Positions 26,683 to 35,190 are shown, numbered from the stretch's first letter. The stretch: DNA of 64,000 nucleotides from G963669295 sp963669295 (GCA_963669295.1 OY769938.1:4960001-5024000); one strand, 5' to 3'. Numbers and translations: made by a program. Notes: generated from the sequence alone by a model not told the origin.

Positions 26683-27370
26683 TTGTTTAATTGTAGACGA
26701 TGAGTTGATGGCCCGGCAGGGGTTGGAGCAATACGCCCGGCAAATGGATTGTTTGGAAATTAAAGGAGTTTGTAAAAACGCCATGCTGGCCAACGCCTTG
26801 TTGCAAGAGCAACACATCGACCTGCTTTTTCTCGACATCAACATGCCTCAATTATCGGGCATGGATTTGCTTAAAAAGCTCGAAAACCCACCTTTTGTGG
26901 TGTTTACCACGGCCTATTCAGAATATGCGTTGGCCAGCTTCGAGTTCGATGTCATCGATTATTTGGTCAAACCCATCTCGTTCGATCGGTTTATACAAGC
27001 CGTAAACAAGGCCAATCGCCTCATTCACCAACAAGGCGATAACGATTACTTTTTTGTGAAAAGCTCGGGCAGGTTGGTAAAGGTGTTTCAGCAAGAAATT
27101 TGCTACATCGAGTCGGTACAAAACTATGTAAGCATTGTTACTGAAGAGGATAAACATCTGGTGTTGATGCCCTTAAAGGCCATTACCGAGTTAATGCCTT
27201 CGGGGTTGTTGCTGCAAATACACCGAAGCTGCTATGTGGCGGTAAAACACATTGATTTGGTAGAAGGCAATAGGGTAGTGGTTTGCGGCCACGAGCTTAC
27301 CATAAGCAAAAGAATGCGCCCTGCGGTAATGCGTTTTTTAGCCGAAAACAAAGGAATTACGGGCAATTAG
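26669..27370 (+). CDS. LytTR-family response regulator
   Basis: A 233-residue protein with receiver domain (DDE at 10-12, Asp56 in LLFLDINMP, Lys in LVKPIS) and LytTR output domain (about 130-230; ICYIESVQNYVSIV, LLQIHRSCYVAVKHI). It overlaps the kinase gene by 14 bp and is its partner. It is a paralogue of the regulator at 2851. It converges on the PhnA-like gene, 6 bp beyond its stop. Confidence 0.92.
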   Translation: MKKLNCLIVDDELMARQGLEQYARQMDCLEIKGVCKNAMLANALLQEQHIDLLFLDINMPQLSGMDLLKKLENPPFVVFTTAYSEYALASFEFDVIDYLVKPISFDRFIQAVNKANRLIHQQGDNDYFFVKSSGRLVKVFQQEICYIESVQNYVSIVTEEDKHLVLMPLKAITELMPSGLLLQIHRSCYVAVKHIDLVEGNRVVVCGHELTISKRMRPAVMRFLAENKGITGN

Positions 27371-27376
27371 TGTTGC

Positions 27377-27715
27377 TTACGCTTTCTTTACAAATTCCGA
27401 TTTAAGGCCCATGGCACCAAAACCATCAATCTTACAATCAATGTTATGGTCGCCATCGGTAAGGCGAATGTTTTTTACTTTGGTGCCTGCTTTTATGGGT
27501 TGCGAAGCACCTTTTACAGGCAGGTTTTTAATCACCACCACGCTATCGCCATCGGCCAATGCGTTGCCGTTGGCATCTTTTACCACCAAACGATCTTCTT
27601 CTTCTACCTCGTTGGGATTCCACTCGTGGCCACACTCGGGGCATGCCATTAAAAGATTGGTAGGGTAGGTGTAGTTGGAATTGCACCTGGGGCAGGGAGG
27701 AAATGTTTCGCTCAT
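27377..27715 (-). CDS. PhnA/YjdM-family zinc-ribbon protein
   Basis: The 112-residue protein has an N-terminal zinc ribbon ([10 protein letters not shown] ... CPECGHEW) and a C-terminal beta domain with [23 protein letters not shown] and [27 protein letters not shown], the standard PhnA/YjdM layout. Despite the older name 'alkylphosphonate utilisation protein', its biochemical role is unsettled. The frame is open to 27817, but ATG 27715 gives exactly the family start ([11 protein letters not shown]). Confidence 0.92.
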   Translation of the reverse strand: MSETFPPCPRCNSNYTYPTNLLMACPECGHEWNPNEVEEEDRLVVKDANGNALADGDSVVVIKNLPVKGASQPIKAGTKVKNIRLTDGDHNIDCKIDGFGAMGLKSEFVKKA

Positions 27716-27828
27716 GGCAGTGGTATTGATGTGGTGCAAAGCTATCATAATTTTTGGGGTACAGGTGGCAACAAAAAAGGGCACCTGTTGGCACCCGGTA
27801 AGGGCATAGTGGTGCATTTAAGCAATGA

Positions 27829-27960
27829 AGAGGGCGTGCCCCCAACGCCTTCCTACGGTCGGCGTCGGTGTCGGGTCATCCGCTCATACTCCTCTCCCAA
27901 CGCTCCCCTTCGTCAAGCTCAGGATCGGTTGGGGTGCGGGGTAACCGCTACTACCCCTCA
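27829..27960. repeat. Dispersed ~131-bp GC-rich repeat, copy 2
   Basis: Near-identical to 17561-17691, same orientation, starting agagggcgtgcccccaacgc. The main difference is a short variable part (ggcgtcggtgtcggg versus ggccggggtcggg). It lies in the gap between the PhnA-like gene and the tectonin gene at 28193. The rest of that gap (27716-27828 and 27961-28165) holds nothing I can identify. Confidence 0.8.
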
Positions 27961-28192
27961 CGCAAAAAAGGGATGAAGGCATCCTGGTGATGAAACGTGG
28001 ATTCGAAAACTACCAGAACAGGAGAAAAAGAATGAAGGGCTCATTTTCATCACCCCCTATTTCGTGTTTGTCCACTGCTTTTGGTGGTTCCCGTCATAAA
28101 ATTGGGGGTTGCAGTAAAAACTGATTCCTTGAATGGAAAGTTGATGCAAGATCAACAACAATTCATCTTTTATTCACTTAAAACCACGTATT

Positions 28193-29005
28193 ATGTATTG
28201 GTCAGCAGTAGGAACAGGTTTAACCAACATTGCAGTTGGGGCTCCAGACGAAGTATGGGGCATTAACACCGCCAACAAAATTGTAAGAAAAAACCCAGAA
28301 ACAGGCACATGGGTAGAAGAACAAAACCTCCCGGGAAGTGCAATACCTGCCGAAATTGAGTGTGGAGCAGATGGCACTGTGATGTGCCGATCAGCCGAAA
28401 ATGAAATCTTCAGGTACAATGGTTTCAATGGCAACTGGGTCACTTTAACAGGGTGGAAATTTCAGCAGATTACCATTGGCGACAACGGGCACGTTTATGC
28501 CATCGGAGACAGTTCTCCACAAGCCATTTGGTATTATCGGGGAGAATTAAAATGTGTGCAAACACAATGGAGGAACATGAAAGTAATTAGCGTATCTGCC
28601 GACGACACCTTGATTGGTATCGATAGCACCAGCGATCACCTTTGCCGTATGGACGATACTTCAGATGATTTCACCACGCTTTCTCCCAACACGCAGTTCA
28701 AAGATGTATCGGTGGCCTCCGCCAGCCATATCATGGGCATTACTAACGACGACCGCTTGCTGGTGTATATTGGAGAGCAAACATTTCAAGAAATACCTTT
28801 AAACGAGAAGTATTATGATGCAGCAAGCACCAGTTGGAAAACACGAAAAATTGTTGGCGATCTGCACCGTGTTGATCACGATCAAAATGGCAATTGCTAC
28901 CTTACCGTGCAGCACGACAACGTGTATACTTCTTACCGCATGATTCCACTTGTTACATTAATGCAATCGGAAAGAGCAGCACAACAGCAGGCGGTACAAG
29001 CATAA
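28193..29005 (+). CDS. Tectonin-like beta-propeller protein, paralogue of 12539
   Basis: The 270-residue protein consists of about six tectonin-type blades (NIAVGAPDEVWGINTANKI, IECGADGTVMCRSAENEIFR, ITIGDNGHVYAIG, VSVASASHIMGITNDDRLL, VDHDQNGNCYLTV) and has no signal peptide. Tectonin propellers bind sugars or lipids; no ligand is inferred here. It shares the MYWS start, blade order and the pre-ATG leader tcacttaaaac with the gene at 12539. It probably arose by duplication and divergence. A hairpin terminator follows at 29041. Confidence 0.75.
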   Translation: MYWSAVGTGLTNIAVGAPDEVWGINTANKIVRKNPETGTWVEEQNLPGSAIPAEIECGADGTVMCRSAENEIFRYNGFNGNWVTLTGWKFQQITIGDNGHVYAIGDSSPQAIWYYRGELKCVQTQWRNMKVISVSADDTLIGIDSTSDHLCRMDDTSDDFTTLSPNTQFKDVSVASASHIMGITNDDRLLVYIGEQTFQEIPLNEKYYDAASTSWKTRKIVGDLHRVDHDQNGNCYLTVQHDNVYTSYRMIPLVTLMQSERAAQQQAVQA

Positions 29006-29040
29006 CCACTACACCGGGGCACAAGCGCTCCAACCAAAAA

Positions 29041-29064
29041 AAAGGGCACCAACAGGTGCCCTTT
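29041..29064 (-). terminator. Rho-independent terminator of the tail-collar gene
   Basis: Perfect 10-bp arms aaagggcacc (29041-29050) and ggtgcccttt (29055-29064) around a 4-base loop. On the minus strand the stem runs straight into a T-tract (complement of the A-run at 29034-29043), so it mainly serves the gene at 29086-29652; it may also stop the convergent tectonin transcript. Confidence 0.85.
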
Positions 29065-29085
29065 AACAGTGGTATAGTGGTGCTT

Positions 29086-29652
29086 TTATTCTCTTGAAGG
29101 ATAGCTGCCCGAAGTACAAATGATGTAGTTGATGGCAGTATATGGTTGTACGTTATTCACCGGTTGATTTGCCCCGGTGTTTGCGGTATTCATGTTGCCC
29201 GTAGGCGGAATGGGTACCGATACTACCCCATGCGGAGCACCATGCTCGTGCGGCTCTTCAGGATGAAATTCGGTTTCATCAATCACTGGCATTACATGGT
29301 GGTGGGCGGGTATTTGTTGTGTTGTTAACGTATTGGTTTCAGTACCGCCTTTTTCGCCCAGCTTTCGATCGCTAAGGCCTGGACCACTACCAGGCCCCAT
29401 TGGTACACGACCGCGTAAATCGGGCAAGGCAAAGGTAGTACGGCCATCGCCACCATAAGTGGTGCCTAAAATAGAGAACAAAGCGGTATTGCTGCTAATG
29501 GGCAATAACCTGCCATCGCAAATGGCCCAGTTCCTTGGAGCAAAATTACCCGCAAATAGTTTTATTTCCCCAAGCATGTCTTCCTGGGCTTGTGTTGGGA
29601 GACTTAGCCCACTGGCCAAAACAAATAAGAGTGCAAACAGTTTTAGTTTCAT
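29086..29652 (-). CDS. Secreted phage-tail-collar-domain protein (microcystin-dependent-protein type)
   Basis: The 188-residue protein has a signal peptide (MKLKLFALLFVLASGLSLPTQAQ) followed by the tail-collar fold: GEIKLFAGNFAPRNWAICDG, LLPISSNTALFSILGTTYGGDG, FALPDLRGRVPMGPG, and the closing QPYTAINYIICTSG. Similar proteins are free-standing secreted products in many Bacteroidota and are not proof of a prophage; no phage genes are nearby. An insert rich in His/Glu/Pro (DETEFHPEEPHEHGAPH) replaces the usual loop. A 22-bp repeat array starts about 140 bp upstream of its ATG. Confidence 0.88.
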   Translation of the reverse strand: MKLKLFALLFVLASGLSLPTQAQEDMLGEIKLFAGNFAPRNWAICDGRLLPISSNTALFSILGTTYGGDGRTTFALPDLRGRVPMGPGSGPGLSDRKLGEKGGTETNTLTTQQIPAHHHVMPVIDETEFHPEEPHEHGAPHGVVSVPIPPTGNMNTANTGANQPVNNVQPYTAINYIICTSGSYPSRE

Positions 29653-29788
29653 AGTATTTTGTTTTAAAAATGTGAGTGGTTCAATAATACACAAAAAATG
29701 AAAATTGCCTGTTGGTTTGTTCCGAACAACAGTTTTATGTTCCGTGAAGGAATAAAGCAGGCGTTTAAACAGGCCAGGGGTGTTGTTG

Positions 29789-30228
29789 ATGGTTGGAGTG
29801 TATGTTGTTAATGGTTCGAGTATTGTTTGTTAATGGTATGACCTGCCTACAACAATGGGTTGACCTATGCACCGTAATGTTGGCACATATAACAGGAGAT
29901 GGTTTACCATATGTACTTCAAAGGGTAAAGCATTGTTAAGAGATGGTGAGAAGTAGGTGATGCAATGGTTCAACTTATAATGCATGATGGTATAGACATT
30001 GACCATCGATGTGCAGACCTATGCATGGTAATAGTTTAACTATGGCGGAGAGCTAGTCAGGACATCCCCTATCAATGGTCCGACTTATGTTGGTGGATGG
30101 GTGAATTATCTATGGGCATAAGAGCAACTTATGATGCACAATGGTTCGACTTACCTGGTACAATAGTCGAACTTACTCCATGCATAGGTTAGACCTACCC
30201 AATGAGATGTTCTGACCTAATCCTGTAA
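29789..30228. repeat. Array of twenty degenerate 22-bp units in exact register
   Basis: Units begin at 29789 and every 22 bases after that (29811, 29833, 29855 ... 30207) with no insertion or deletion over 440 bp. The consensus of the first 15 positions is ATGGTtcGACyTAtg; the last 7 are variable. Fourteen of twenty units start ATG; the best copies are 30141 (atggttcgacttacctggta...), 30075, 29811 and 29855. A shifted partial copy follows at about 30231. The period is not a multiple of three and no open frame spans it. It lies upstream of the tail-collar gene (start 29652) and downstream of 30384-30830. Function unknown. Confidence 0.85.
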
Positions 30229-30383
30229 ATACGGTATTCGACTTCAATTATTTGTTGATTTTTAGGGAAAAACAAGGGCTAAAAACTGCTCTTTTTGAAA
30301 GAGCACATCTCGTAGGGCATTTTGGCATCAAATGTCAATTTTTTCGTCAAAAGCACCTGGTGTCAATGCCCAAAGAAGACACG

Positions 30384-30830
30384 TTATGGCTTTTGCAACG
30401 GCCCTTCCCAAATTACTTCTCGAATCACCCATTTATCGCCTTCTCTAACCAGCATCATGTAATCGGTGCCCCACCAGGCAGTTATTTTAGCGGCGGCAAT
30501 GTGGTGCATAATGTCGAGCACCTCTATTGTTCTGGGGGCTTTTTCGCTTACAAAACGTTTGCTTTTCAACACGTTTTTCGAGTAGTTCATGGCTTTTTCA
30601 AAGGTCATTTGCCCTTCGTAGGCATAATCGGTGGCATCCTTTTGTTTGTAGTAGCCAATTTTATACAGTTCTGGCGAAATGGCCGCCTTGAGCGCAGCGG
30701 TATCGCCTTTGTAAAACCCATCGAAGTAGCCGTTGCAGGCATTTACAATAAGCAGCGAATCGTTGTGGTATTGGCCATGGGCAATAGTACCAGCAAAGGC
30801 CAACAGGCAAAGGATAAAAAGTTTTTTCAT
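30384..30830 (-). CDS. Secreted NTF2-like (putative lumazine-binding) protein
   Basis: The 148-residue protein has a signal peptide ending AHGQ and an NTF2/SnoaL-like body: a first helix (IVNACNGYFDGFYKGDTAALKAAI), then strands ending in AKITAWWGTDYMMLVREGDKWVIREVIWEG. This family is common as small secreted proteins in Bacteroidota and may bind or convert small molecules. It starts 8 bp after the upstream hydrolase gene ends (30839), so the two are one transcription unit. The frame from 30866 is too long; ATG 30830 starts the signal peptide. Confidence 0.75.
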   Translation of the reverse strand: MKKLFILCLLAFAGTIAHGQYHNDSLLIVNACNGYFDGFYKGDTAALKAAISPELYKIGYYKQKDATDYAYEGQMTFEKAMNYSKNVLKSKRFVSEKAPRTIEVLDIMHHIAAAKITAWWGTDYMMLVREGDKWVIREVIWEGPLQKP

Positions 30831-30838
30831 GTCGTTAT

Positions 30839-32338
30839 TTATAGGATGTTGATGCGTTTTAACCATTTCACTTTATCGTCGAGGTAGCCCGGGCATATTT
30901 TGTACTCGGGAGTCATGAATGAGTGGTTGCCCCGGCGGTAAATAATGGCATCGAAGTGTTTGGTGTAGTTGGCCCTAAAGTTACGTAGACTTTTGGTAGG
31001 GTGCACGCGCTGGTCGTTTTCGCCATATTGCATTAAAATAGGGCAGGTAATGTTTCCCACTTCTTTCACCACACGGTTGTTATCAATGTCTTCGGCCCTG
31101 GGCGATGCAGGAAAAGCATGGCTGGCCGGAAGAAACAACCCTGGGTGGCCTTCTAAATACTGAAGTGCCCGATCTACCACGGCAGAGTCGATGTTTCCCG
31201 CCACAATGCCATCGTAGTAATCGGCCCATATTTGCCGTATTTTCATGTTGTCTATTTCATCTACTCCCATGTTGCGGTGGTGATGGTCCATGGCATAAAA
31301 TTGCCCTTCGCGCAAGGTCATAATTGGCGCTGCAACGGCATTGACAAAAGCCACTTTCTCTTGTAAGTCTATGGCCATTAACAATGCCAGTCGCCCGCCT
31401 TCGCTGGGTCCATGAATACCCACCTTATTTGCATCAATAGCAGCATGATTGCGCAAGTAATTGAACAGTTGTTGATACTGTTCGCTTTTTTGCCCAAAAT
31501 TCTGCCAACGGAAATTGCTTTCACCTTTCGATTTGCCATTGCCCGGCTTATCGAATATTAAAGAGGCAATGCCATACGAAGAAAGGTAGCGTGCCTCATA
31601 TACATAGTTGTCCATGCCTATAGCACCGCCACCAGGCAGTATTAAGCAGGCCGGAACTTTTTTATTGGTTTGTGGCATAAACAGTTGAGCATACAGCGTA
31701 TCGTTGCCCACCGGAATGTACAATTCTTGCACCGTGGGCGATGGTATACGACTGAATGCATGCTTACTGCCACCACGGGTTTGTAAACTAACTTGTTGAA
31801 ATTGCCCATTTACCGCTTTCGAAAAGGTGGTGGTTTCGTTGGTTACACTCCAAAACGTATGAGCGGCAATGGGCTTTAACGAGTTGGTTTCTTGCGAAAA
31901 AGGCGATACCAGGTGCAAGTAACCATACCTTTCGTAAACAATAATGCGTTGGTTGCCTTCGCTGGCATAAACTCCAATGTATTGGGGAAGCTTGCCAGCA
32001 GCAATAGGGGCTTGCTGCTCTTGCAACTGTAACGATTGCTGGTGCCCCGAAATGGTAATGGTACCCGTTACATGGCCTTCTTTCACTGTGGTGTTAAGGG
32101 TTATTTCGTCTAACCCATAGCGAAAAGCAGTGGTGCCGCTGTGCAAAGCAGTGGGGGAGATAACCTTCTTATTATCGGGCAGGTAGTAGGGTAAAGAAAA
32201 CAAGCAGGTATCGTTGTTACAGGCTATTTTTACGTATTCGTAAGCATGGTTGTATTGTATTTCGCCCACATAGGTTTGTGCCCGAAGGGCCAATGCGGCA
32301 ATCAATAACAACAGGGTGGTGAGGGGTGTTTTGCACAT
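30839..32338 (-). CDS. Secreted alpha/beta hydrolase (dipeptidyl-peptidase/acyl-esterase-like)
   Basis: The 499-residue protein has a signal peptide (ending ALRAQT), an N-terminal beta-rich domain (about 20-200) and a C-terminal alpha/beta-hydrolase: oxyanion region CLILPGGGAIG, nucleophile elbow GIHGPSEGG (Ser), acid YGENDQRVHP, and catalytic His in GNHSFM. The combination is typical of secreted S9-like esterases/peptidases. ATG 32338 fits the leader; a TATATTTG promoter and four alternating AACTAA/TTAGTT half-sites lie directly upstream (32357-32399), so it is likely repressed by a dedicated regulator. It is co-transcribed with the NTF2-like gene. Confidence 0.83.
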   Translation of the reverse strand: MCKTPLTTLLLLIAALALRAQTYVGEIQYNHAYEYVKIACNNDTCLFSLPYYLPDNKKVISPTALHSGTTAFRYGLDEITLNTTVKEGHVTGTITISGHQQSLQLQEQQAPIAAGKLPQYIGVYASEGNQRIIVYERYGYLHLVSPFSQETNSLKPIAAHTFWSVTNETTTFSKAVNGQFQQVSLQTRGGSKHAFSRIPSPTVQELYIPVGNDTLYAQLFMPQTNKKVPACLILPGGGAIGMDNYVYEARYLSSYGIASLIFDKPGNGKSKGESNFRWQNFGQKSEQYQQLFNYLRNHAAIDANKVGIHGPSEGGRLALLMAIDLQEKVAFVNAVAAPIMTLREGQFYAMDHHHRNMGVDEIDNMKIRQIWADYYDGIVAGNIDSAVVDRALQYLEGHPGLFLPASHAFPASPRAEDIDNNRVVKEVGNITCPILMQYGENDQRVHPTKSLRNFRANYTKHFDAIIYRRGNHSFMTPEYKICPGYLDDKVKWLKRINIL

Positions 32339-32356
32339 AGTAATAAAGATAAAGCA

Positions 32357-32399
32357 CAAATATAACTAAAAGATTAGTTGATAAACTAAAAATTTAGTT
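32357..32399 (-). promoter_or_regulatory. Promoter with four alternating operator half-sites
   Basis: On the minus strand TATATTTG (32357-32364) is a TAnnTTTG -7 box for the hydrolase gene. Just upstream, half-sites alternate every 10 bp on the plus strand: AACTAA (32364-32369), TTAGTT (32374-32379), AACTAA (32384-32389), TTAGTT (32394-32399). Every neighbouring pair forms a perfect palindrome with a 4-bp gap. They cover the promoter, as expected for cooperative binding of a dimeric repressor on one helix face. Confidence 0.65.
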
Positions 32400-32495
32400 A
32401 AAAGATGAATAAAAGTGCTTAATTCCTTTGTTTTTAGGCAATGGAGGGGAAGTAGGGGAGTGTTGTTTTAATGCAATAAGAGTAGGAAGCCCGAT

Positions 32496-33035
32496 TTAGG
32501 CAAAGTGGTAGGCATAAAATGCCGTGGTTTCGTTTTCCTCTTCTGGCACGGGTTTAAATCCTGTTTTCTCAAGCACCTTAATGGAGCCAATGTTTACTTT
32601 TTCTACACCACCAGCAATGGAGGCCATGTGGCCATCTTGTTGGCACCAGGCAATAAAGCCTTGCATTACTTCGGTGCCAAAGCCTTGTCCCCACACTTCC
32701 TGGCGCAGCAGGTAGCCAAAGCGAATGTTTTCTTTTTCTTGTGCTGGGTTTACTTCGTACAAAAAGATGAAGCCAATAATGGCGGTGGTTTCGATGTGTT
32801 CTATCACCAAACAAACGCTTTCTGCCTGCCGGGCTTCCAGCCATGTTAATGCTTGTTCGGCAGTGGCAATGTTTTGCCAACCTTCGGGCAACGATTGGGT
32901 AACTGCTGGCGATAAAATTTCAACCACTCTTCGCGCCAGTTGATCATTGAATGCGGGGGCTATTAGCGCCGAGTTGTATACAGCAAGCCGGTTAGTTTTA
33001 AATCGGCAGCGCTCTTTTAGTGATGTTTTACCCAT
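32496..33035 (-). CDS. GNAT-family N-acetyltransferase (RimJ/RimL-like)
   Basis: A 179-residue GNAT protein: the N-terminal strand RFKTNRLAVYNS, the central IIGFIFLYEVNP and the acetyl-CoA-binding helix region RFGYLLRQEVWGQGFGTEVMQGFI, followed by VEKVNIGSIKVLEKTGFKPV, a typical RimJ/RimL ending. It should acetylate an amine on a protein N-terminus or small molecule. It lies 18 bp downstream of nothing on its own strand except the LRR gene's promoter side, so it is probably monocistronic or follows 33054 weakly. Confidence 0.88.
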   Translation of the reverse strand: MGKTSLKERCRFKTNRLAVYNSALIAPAFNDQLARRVVEILSPAVTQSLPEGWQNIATAEQALTWLEARQAESVCLVIEHIETTAIIGFIFLYEVNPAQEKENIRFGYLLRQEVWGQGFGTEVMQGFIAWCQQDGHMASIAGGVEKVNIGSIKVLEKTGFKPVPEEENETTAFYAYHFA

Positions 33036-33053
33036 AACAATGTGTTGATAAGG

Positions 33054-34118
33054 TTATTCTTTTACTACTTTTTTGGTGAGTATGGTGCCCTCGACTTCCA
33101 ACCGCACAACATATACTCCGGGTGGTTCGTTCAAGGCAACATTTATTTGGTTGGAGGCATTGAACTCCACTTTTTGCACTACCTGCCCCAATGCATTAAG
33201 TAGGCTTGCAACACCTGTTGTTGGAGCTTCAAAGGCAATGGTAAATGCTCCTTGTATTGGGTTGGGTGCAATGGAAACGGTAGCGGCAGTCAGCTCTTCT
33301 ACACCAACAGTACTGCAAGCATTGTTGCAAAAGGTAGAAAAGGAGGAAACGGGGTCAATGTCTGTCCAGTTGGTGGTAGAGTAAGCGGCATCGTCTACTT
33401 CGATGCAGGTTAAGTTGGGGTTGTTGCTGGCCACAAACGATACCATGTTGGTGTTGTTGCCATTTTTAATGTTTACGCATTGCAACTGGTTGTAATCGCA
33501 ATTTACAGTGGTAAGATTAATATTGTGGGTAAGGTCTAAGCTTACCAGGTTGTTGTTGCTGGTACAGGTAAGCGTTTCCAGTGCTACGTTATTACTAAGG
33601 TTAAGGGTGCTGAGTAAATTGCCTACATACAAGGTTTTTAATGCCGTGTTTTGGGTAACATCAATGCTCGTTAGTGGGTTCTCAACACAAATCATACTTT
33701 CCAACAGCGGGTTGCTCGAAAAATCGAGGCTGGAAAAACCACCCCAACTGCCTGAAAATTTCACCAGGTTTACATTTTGAGATAAATCGATCGAACCAAT
33801 GTAGTTATAACCACAATACAGTTCGGTGAGTGCTGTGTTTTGCGTTACATCTAAACTCCCCAGAACATTGTAGTAGCAATTTAGCGTTTCTAGTGCAGCA
33901 AAATCTTCAATACCGGTTAAATCGCTTATGCCTGCTACCGAAACATTCAACGAAGTAACCGTATCGATAAAGTTGGTAGGCACCCAGCCGTTTACTGTAC
34001 CGGTGTCTAACCCAAGAAAAATAAGTGTTGCTTCGAAACTGGCATCGGGAATGGTGGTGGTTTGTGCCTGAGCCATAGAGAGCGGCAAAAACGAGAGCAA
34101 CAGCAATAATTTACGCAT
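33054..34118 (-). CDS. Secreted leucine-rich-repeat-like protein with T9SS sorting domain
   Basis: The 354-residue protein has a signal peptide (MRKLLLLLSFLPLSMAQAQ), then about eight irregular leucine-rich repeats of 20-22 residues (VTQNTALTELYCGYNYIGSI, SNNVALETLTCTSNNNLVSL, THNINLTTVNCDYNQLQCVN). This is the BspA-like pattern of Bacteroidota surface proteins. The C-terminal 70 residues form a T9SS sorting domain (VSIAPNPIQGAFTI ... PPGVYVVRLEVEGTILTKKVVKE). LRRs suggest binding to a protein or cell surface. ATG 34118 is chosen; the frame to 34151 adds a non-signal stretch. Confidence 0.87.
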   Translation of the reverse strand: MRKLLLLLSFLPLSMAQAQTTTIPDASFEATLIFLGLDTGTVNGWVPTNFIDTVTSLNVSVAGISDLTGIEDFAALETLNCYYNVLGSLDVTQNTALTELYCGYNYIGSIDLSQNVNLVKFSGSWGGFSSLDFSSNPLLESMICVENPLTSIDVTQNTALKTLYVGNLLSTLNLSNNVALETLTCTSNNNLVSLDLTHNINLTTVNCDYNQLQCVNIKNGNNTNMVSFVASNNPNLTCIEVDDAAYSTTNWTDIDPVSSFSTFCNNACSTVGVEELTAATVSIAPNPIQGAFTIAFEAPTTGVASLLNALGQVVQKVEFNASNQINVALNEPPGVYVVRLEVEGTILTKKVVKE

Positions 34119-34471
34119 TAGTAAAGTTTGGATGCTACGAATATACGCCATTTAGCTGTTGAATGGAAGTCGTACAGGTGCAGTGCAAGAAGGCAGGTGT
34201 GGCAATTGCGGGGTGTTTGTCAGCTTCTTCCTCAGTTCTTAACATCCCACTCCTGCACAGCCCCAAAAAAAGCTATTGGGCATTAACACAATTGGTCGTT
34301 ATCTACAAATAGACACTTGTTTGCACAGGTGTGCTGGGCATTAATAGTTGTGTGTTCGTACTACCTCCACGTTCCTTATCCTTTGCCGTAAGGCACCTTA
34401 TTCCCCCTAACACGTCCTCCAAGACCTTATTCCCTTATCCTCTAACACGCCCCTCACGTCCTTTTTCATTA
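34119..34471. other. Intergenic, no gene found
   Basis: About 350 bp between two minus-strand genes. It contains pyrimidine-rich, partly repeated stretches (ctaacacgtcct near 34410 and ctaacacgcccc near 34442; ccttatcc and ccttattccc several times) but no reading frame, hairpin terminator or promoter I can defend. Confidence 0.5.
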
Positions 34472-34978
34472 CTACTTCTCTAAAGCCTCTCCATTGGCTA
34501 ATTTTTGCACCAACTCATACAACTCTTCTTCATCGCCAGGAGCGTAGGAGTTGTGTTGCCACACAATGTTGCCATTGCCATCTACCAAAAAGGTGTGTGG
34601 AATGTTGTTCACGTTCATGGCGCGTTTAAAGTCGCCATTGGGGTCGAGGTATACCTCATATTCCCAGGCTTTTCCATCCACATAAGGTTTTACCTTGTGC
34701 ATGTTGCGAGTATCATCGATAGAAACAGCTACCAGTTTTACGCCCGTTTCATCCACCCAATCTTCAAAATCTTCGGCAATGGTATTGAGTTCTCTTTTAC
34801 ACGGACTGCACCAGGTGGCCCAAAAATTAATGATGATGGGCTTGCCATCGTTAGCAATGTTTTTGGTATCAAAAGTTTGTCCGTCAAGGGTTTTAACTGA
34901 CGCAGAAGGAATGGGCTTTTGTGCGAAGGCAGTAGCAACAATCATCATGACAAAGGCCAGGGAAAAGATAGATTTCAT
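34472..34978 (-). CDS. TlpA/ResA-type thioredoxin-like protein
   Basis: A 168-residue secreted thioredoxin-fold protein: signal peptide (MKSIFSLAFVMMIVATAFAQ), the active site NFWATWCSPCKREL (Cys-Ser-Pro-Cys, about 57-60), and the cis-Pro region NNIPHTFLVDGNGNIVW. It should reduce or isomerise disulfides in the periplasm, as TlpA/ResA do in cytochrome c maturation or oxidative defence; no such genes are adjacent. Normal length and complete. Confidence 0.92.
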   Translation of the reverse strand: MKSIFSLAFVMMIVATAFAQKPIPSASVKTLDGQTFDTKNIANDGKPIIINFWATWCSPCKRELNTIAEDFEDWVDETGVKLVAVSIDDTRNMHKVKPYVDGKAWEYEVYLDPNGDFKRAMNVNNIPHTFLVDGNGNIVWQHNSYAPGDEEELYELVQKLANGEALEK

Positions 34979-35190
34979 AAGGCTGTGTTATTAGTTATTC
35001 AATTGATGGAACGCTTGTTACAAACATCGAACCAAATATACAGGAATATTTAAAAATTGCGATAGGGTAGAGCAGCAGAGAAAAGTGGATGCCACCAACA
35101 TTTGCTTTGGCATTTTGTATTGTTCTTATGTACCTTAGCTCAAGGTAAAACGTATGGAAGAACCGGTCAAATTTGTGTGTATCGCTGGCC

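Noticed and set aside
27731..27976. 81-residue frame over the intergenic repeat
   Set aside because: It lies on dispersed repeat copy 2 and reads as repeat sequence (YGRRRCRVIRSY...) without any conserved protein feature.
29086..29652. Prophage indicated by the tail-collar protein
   Set aside because: The protein has a secretion signal and no capsid, portal, terminase or other tail genes are present; such free-standing proteins are common in Bacteroidota.
29789..30228. 22-bp array as a CRISPR array
   Set aside because: There is no constant repeat alternating with unique spacers: the whole 22-bp unit repeats and all units are degenerate. No cas genes are nearby.
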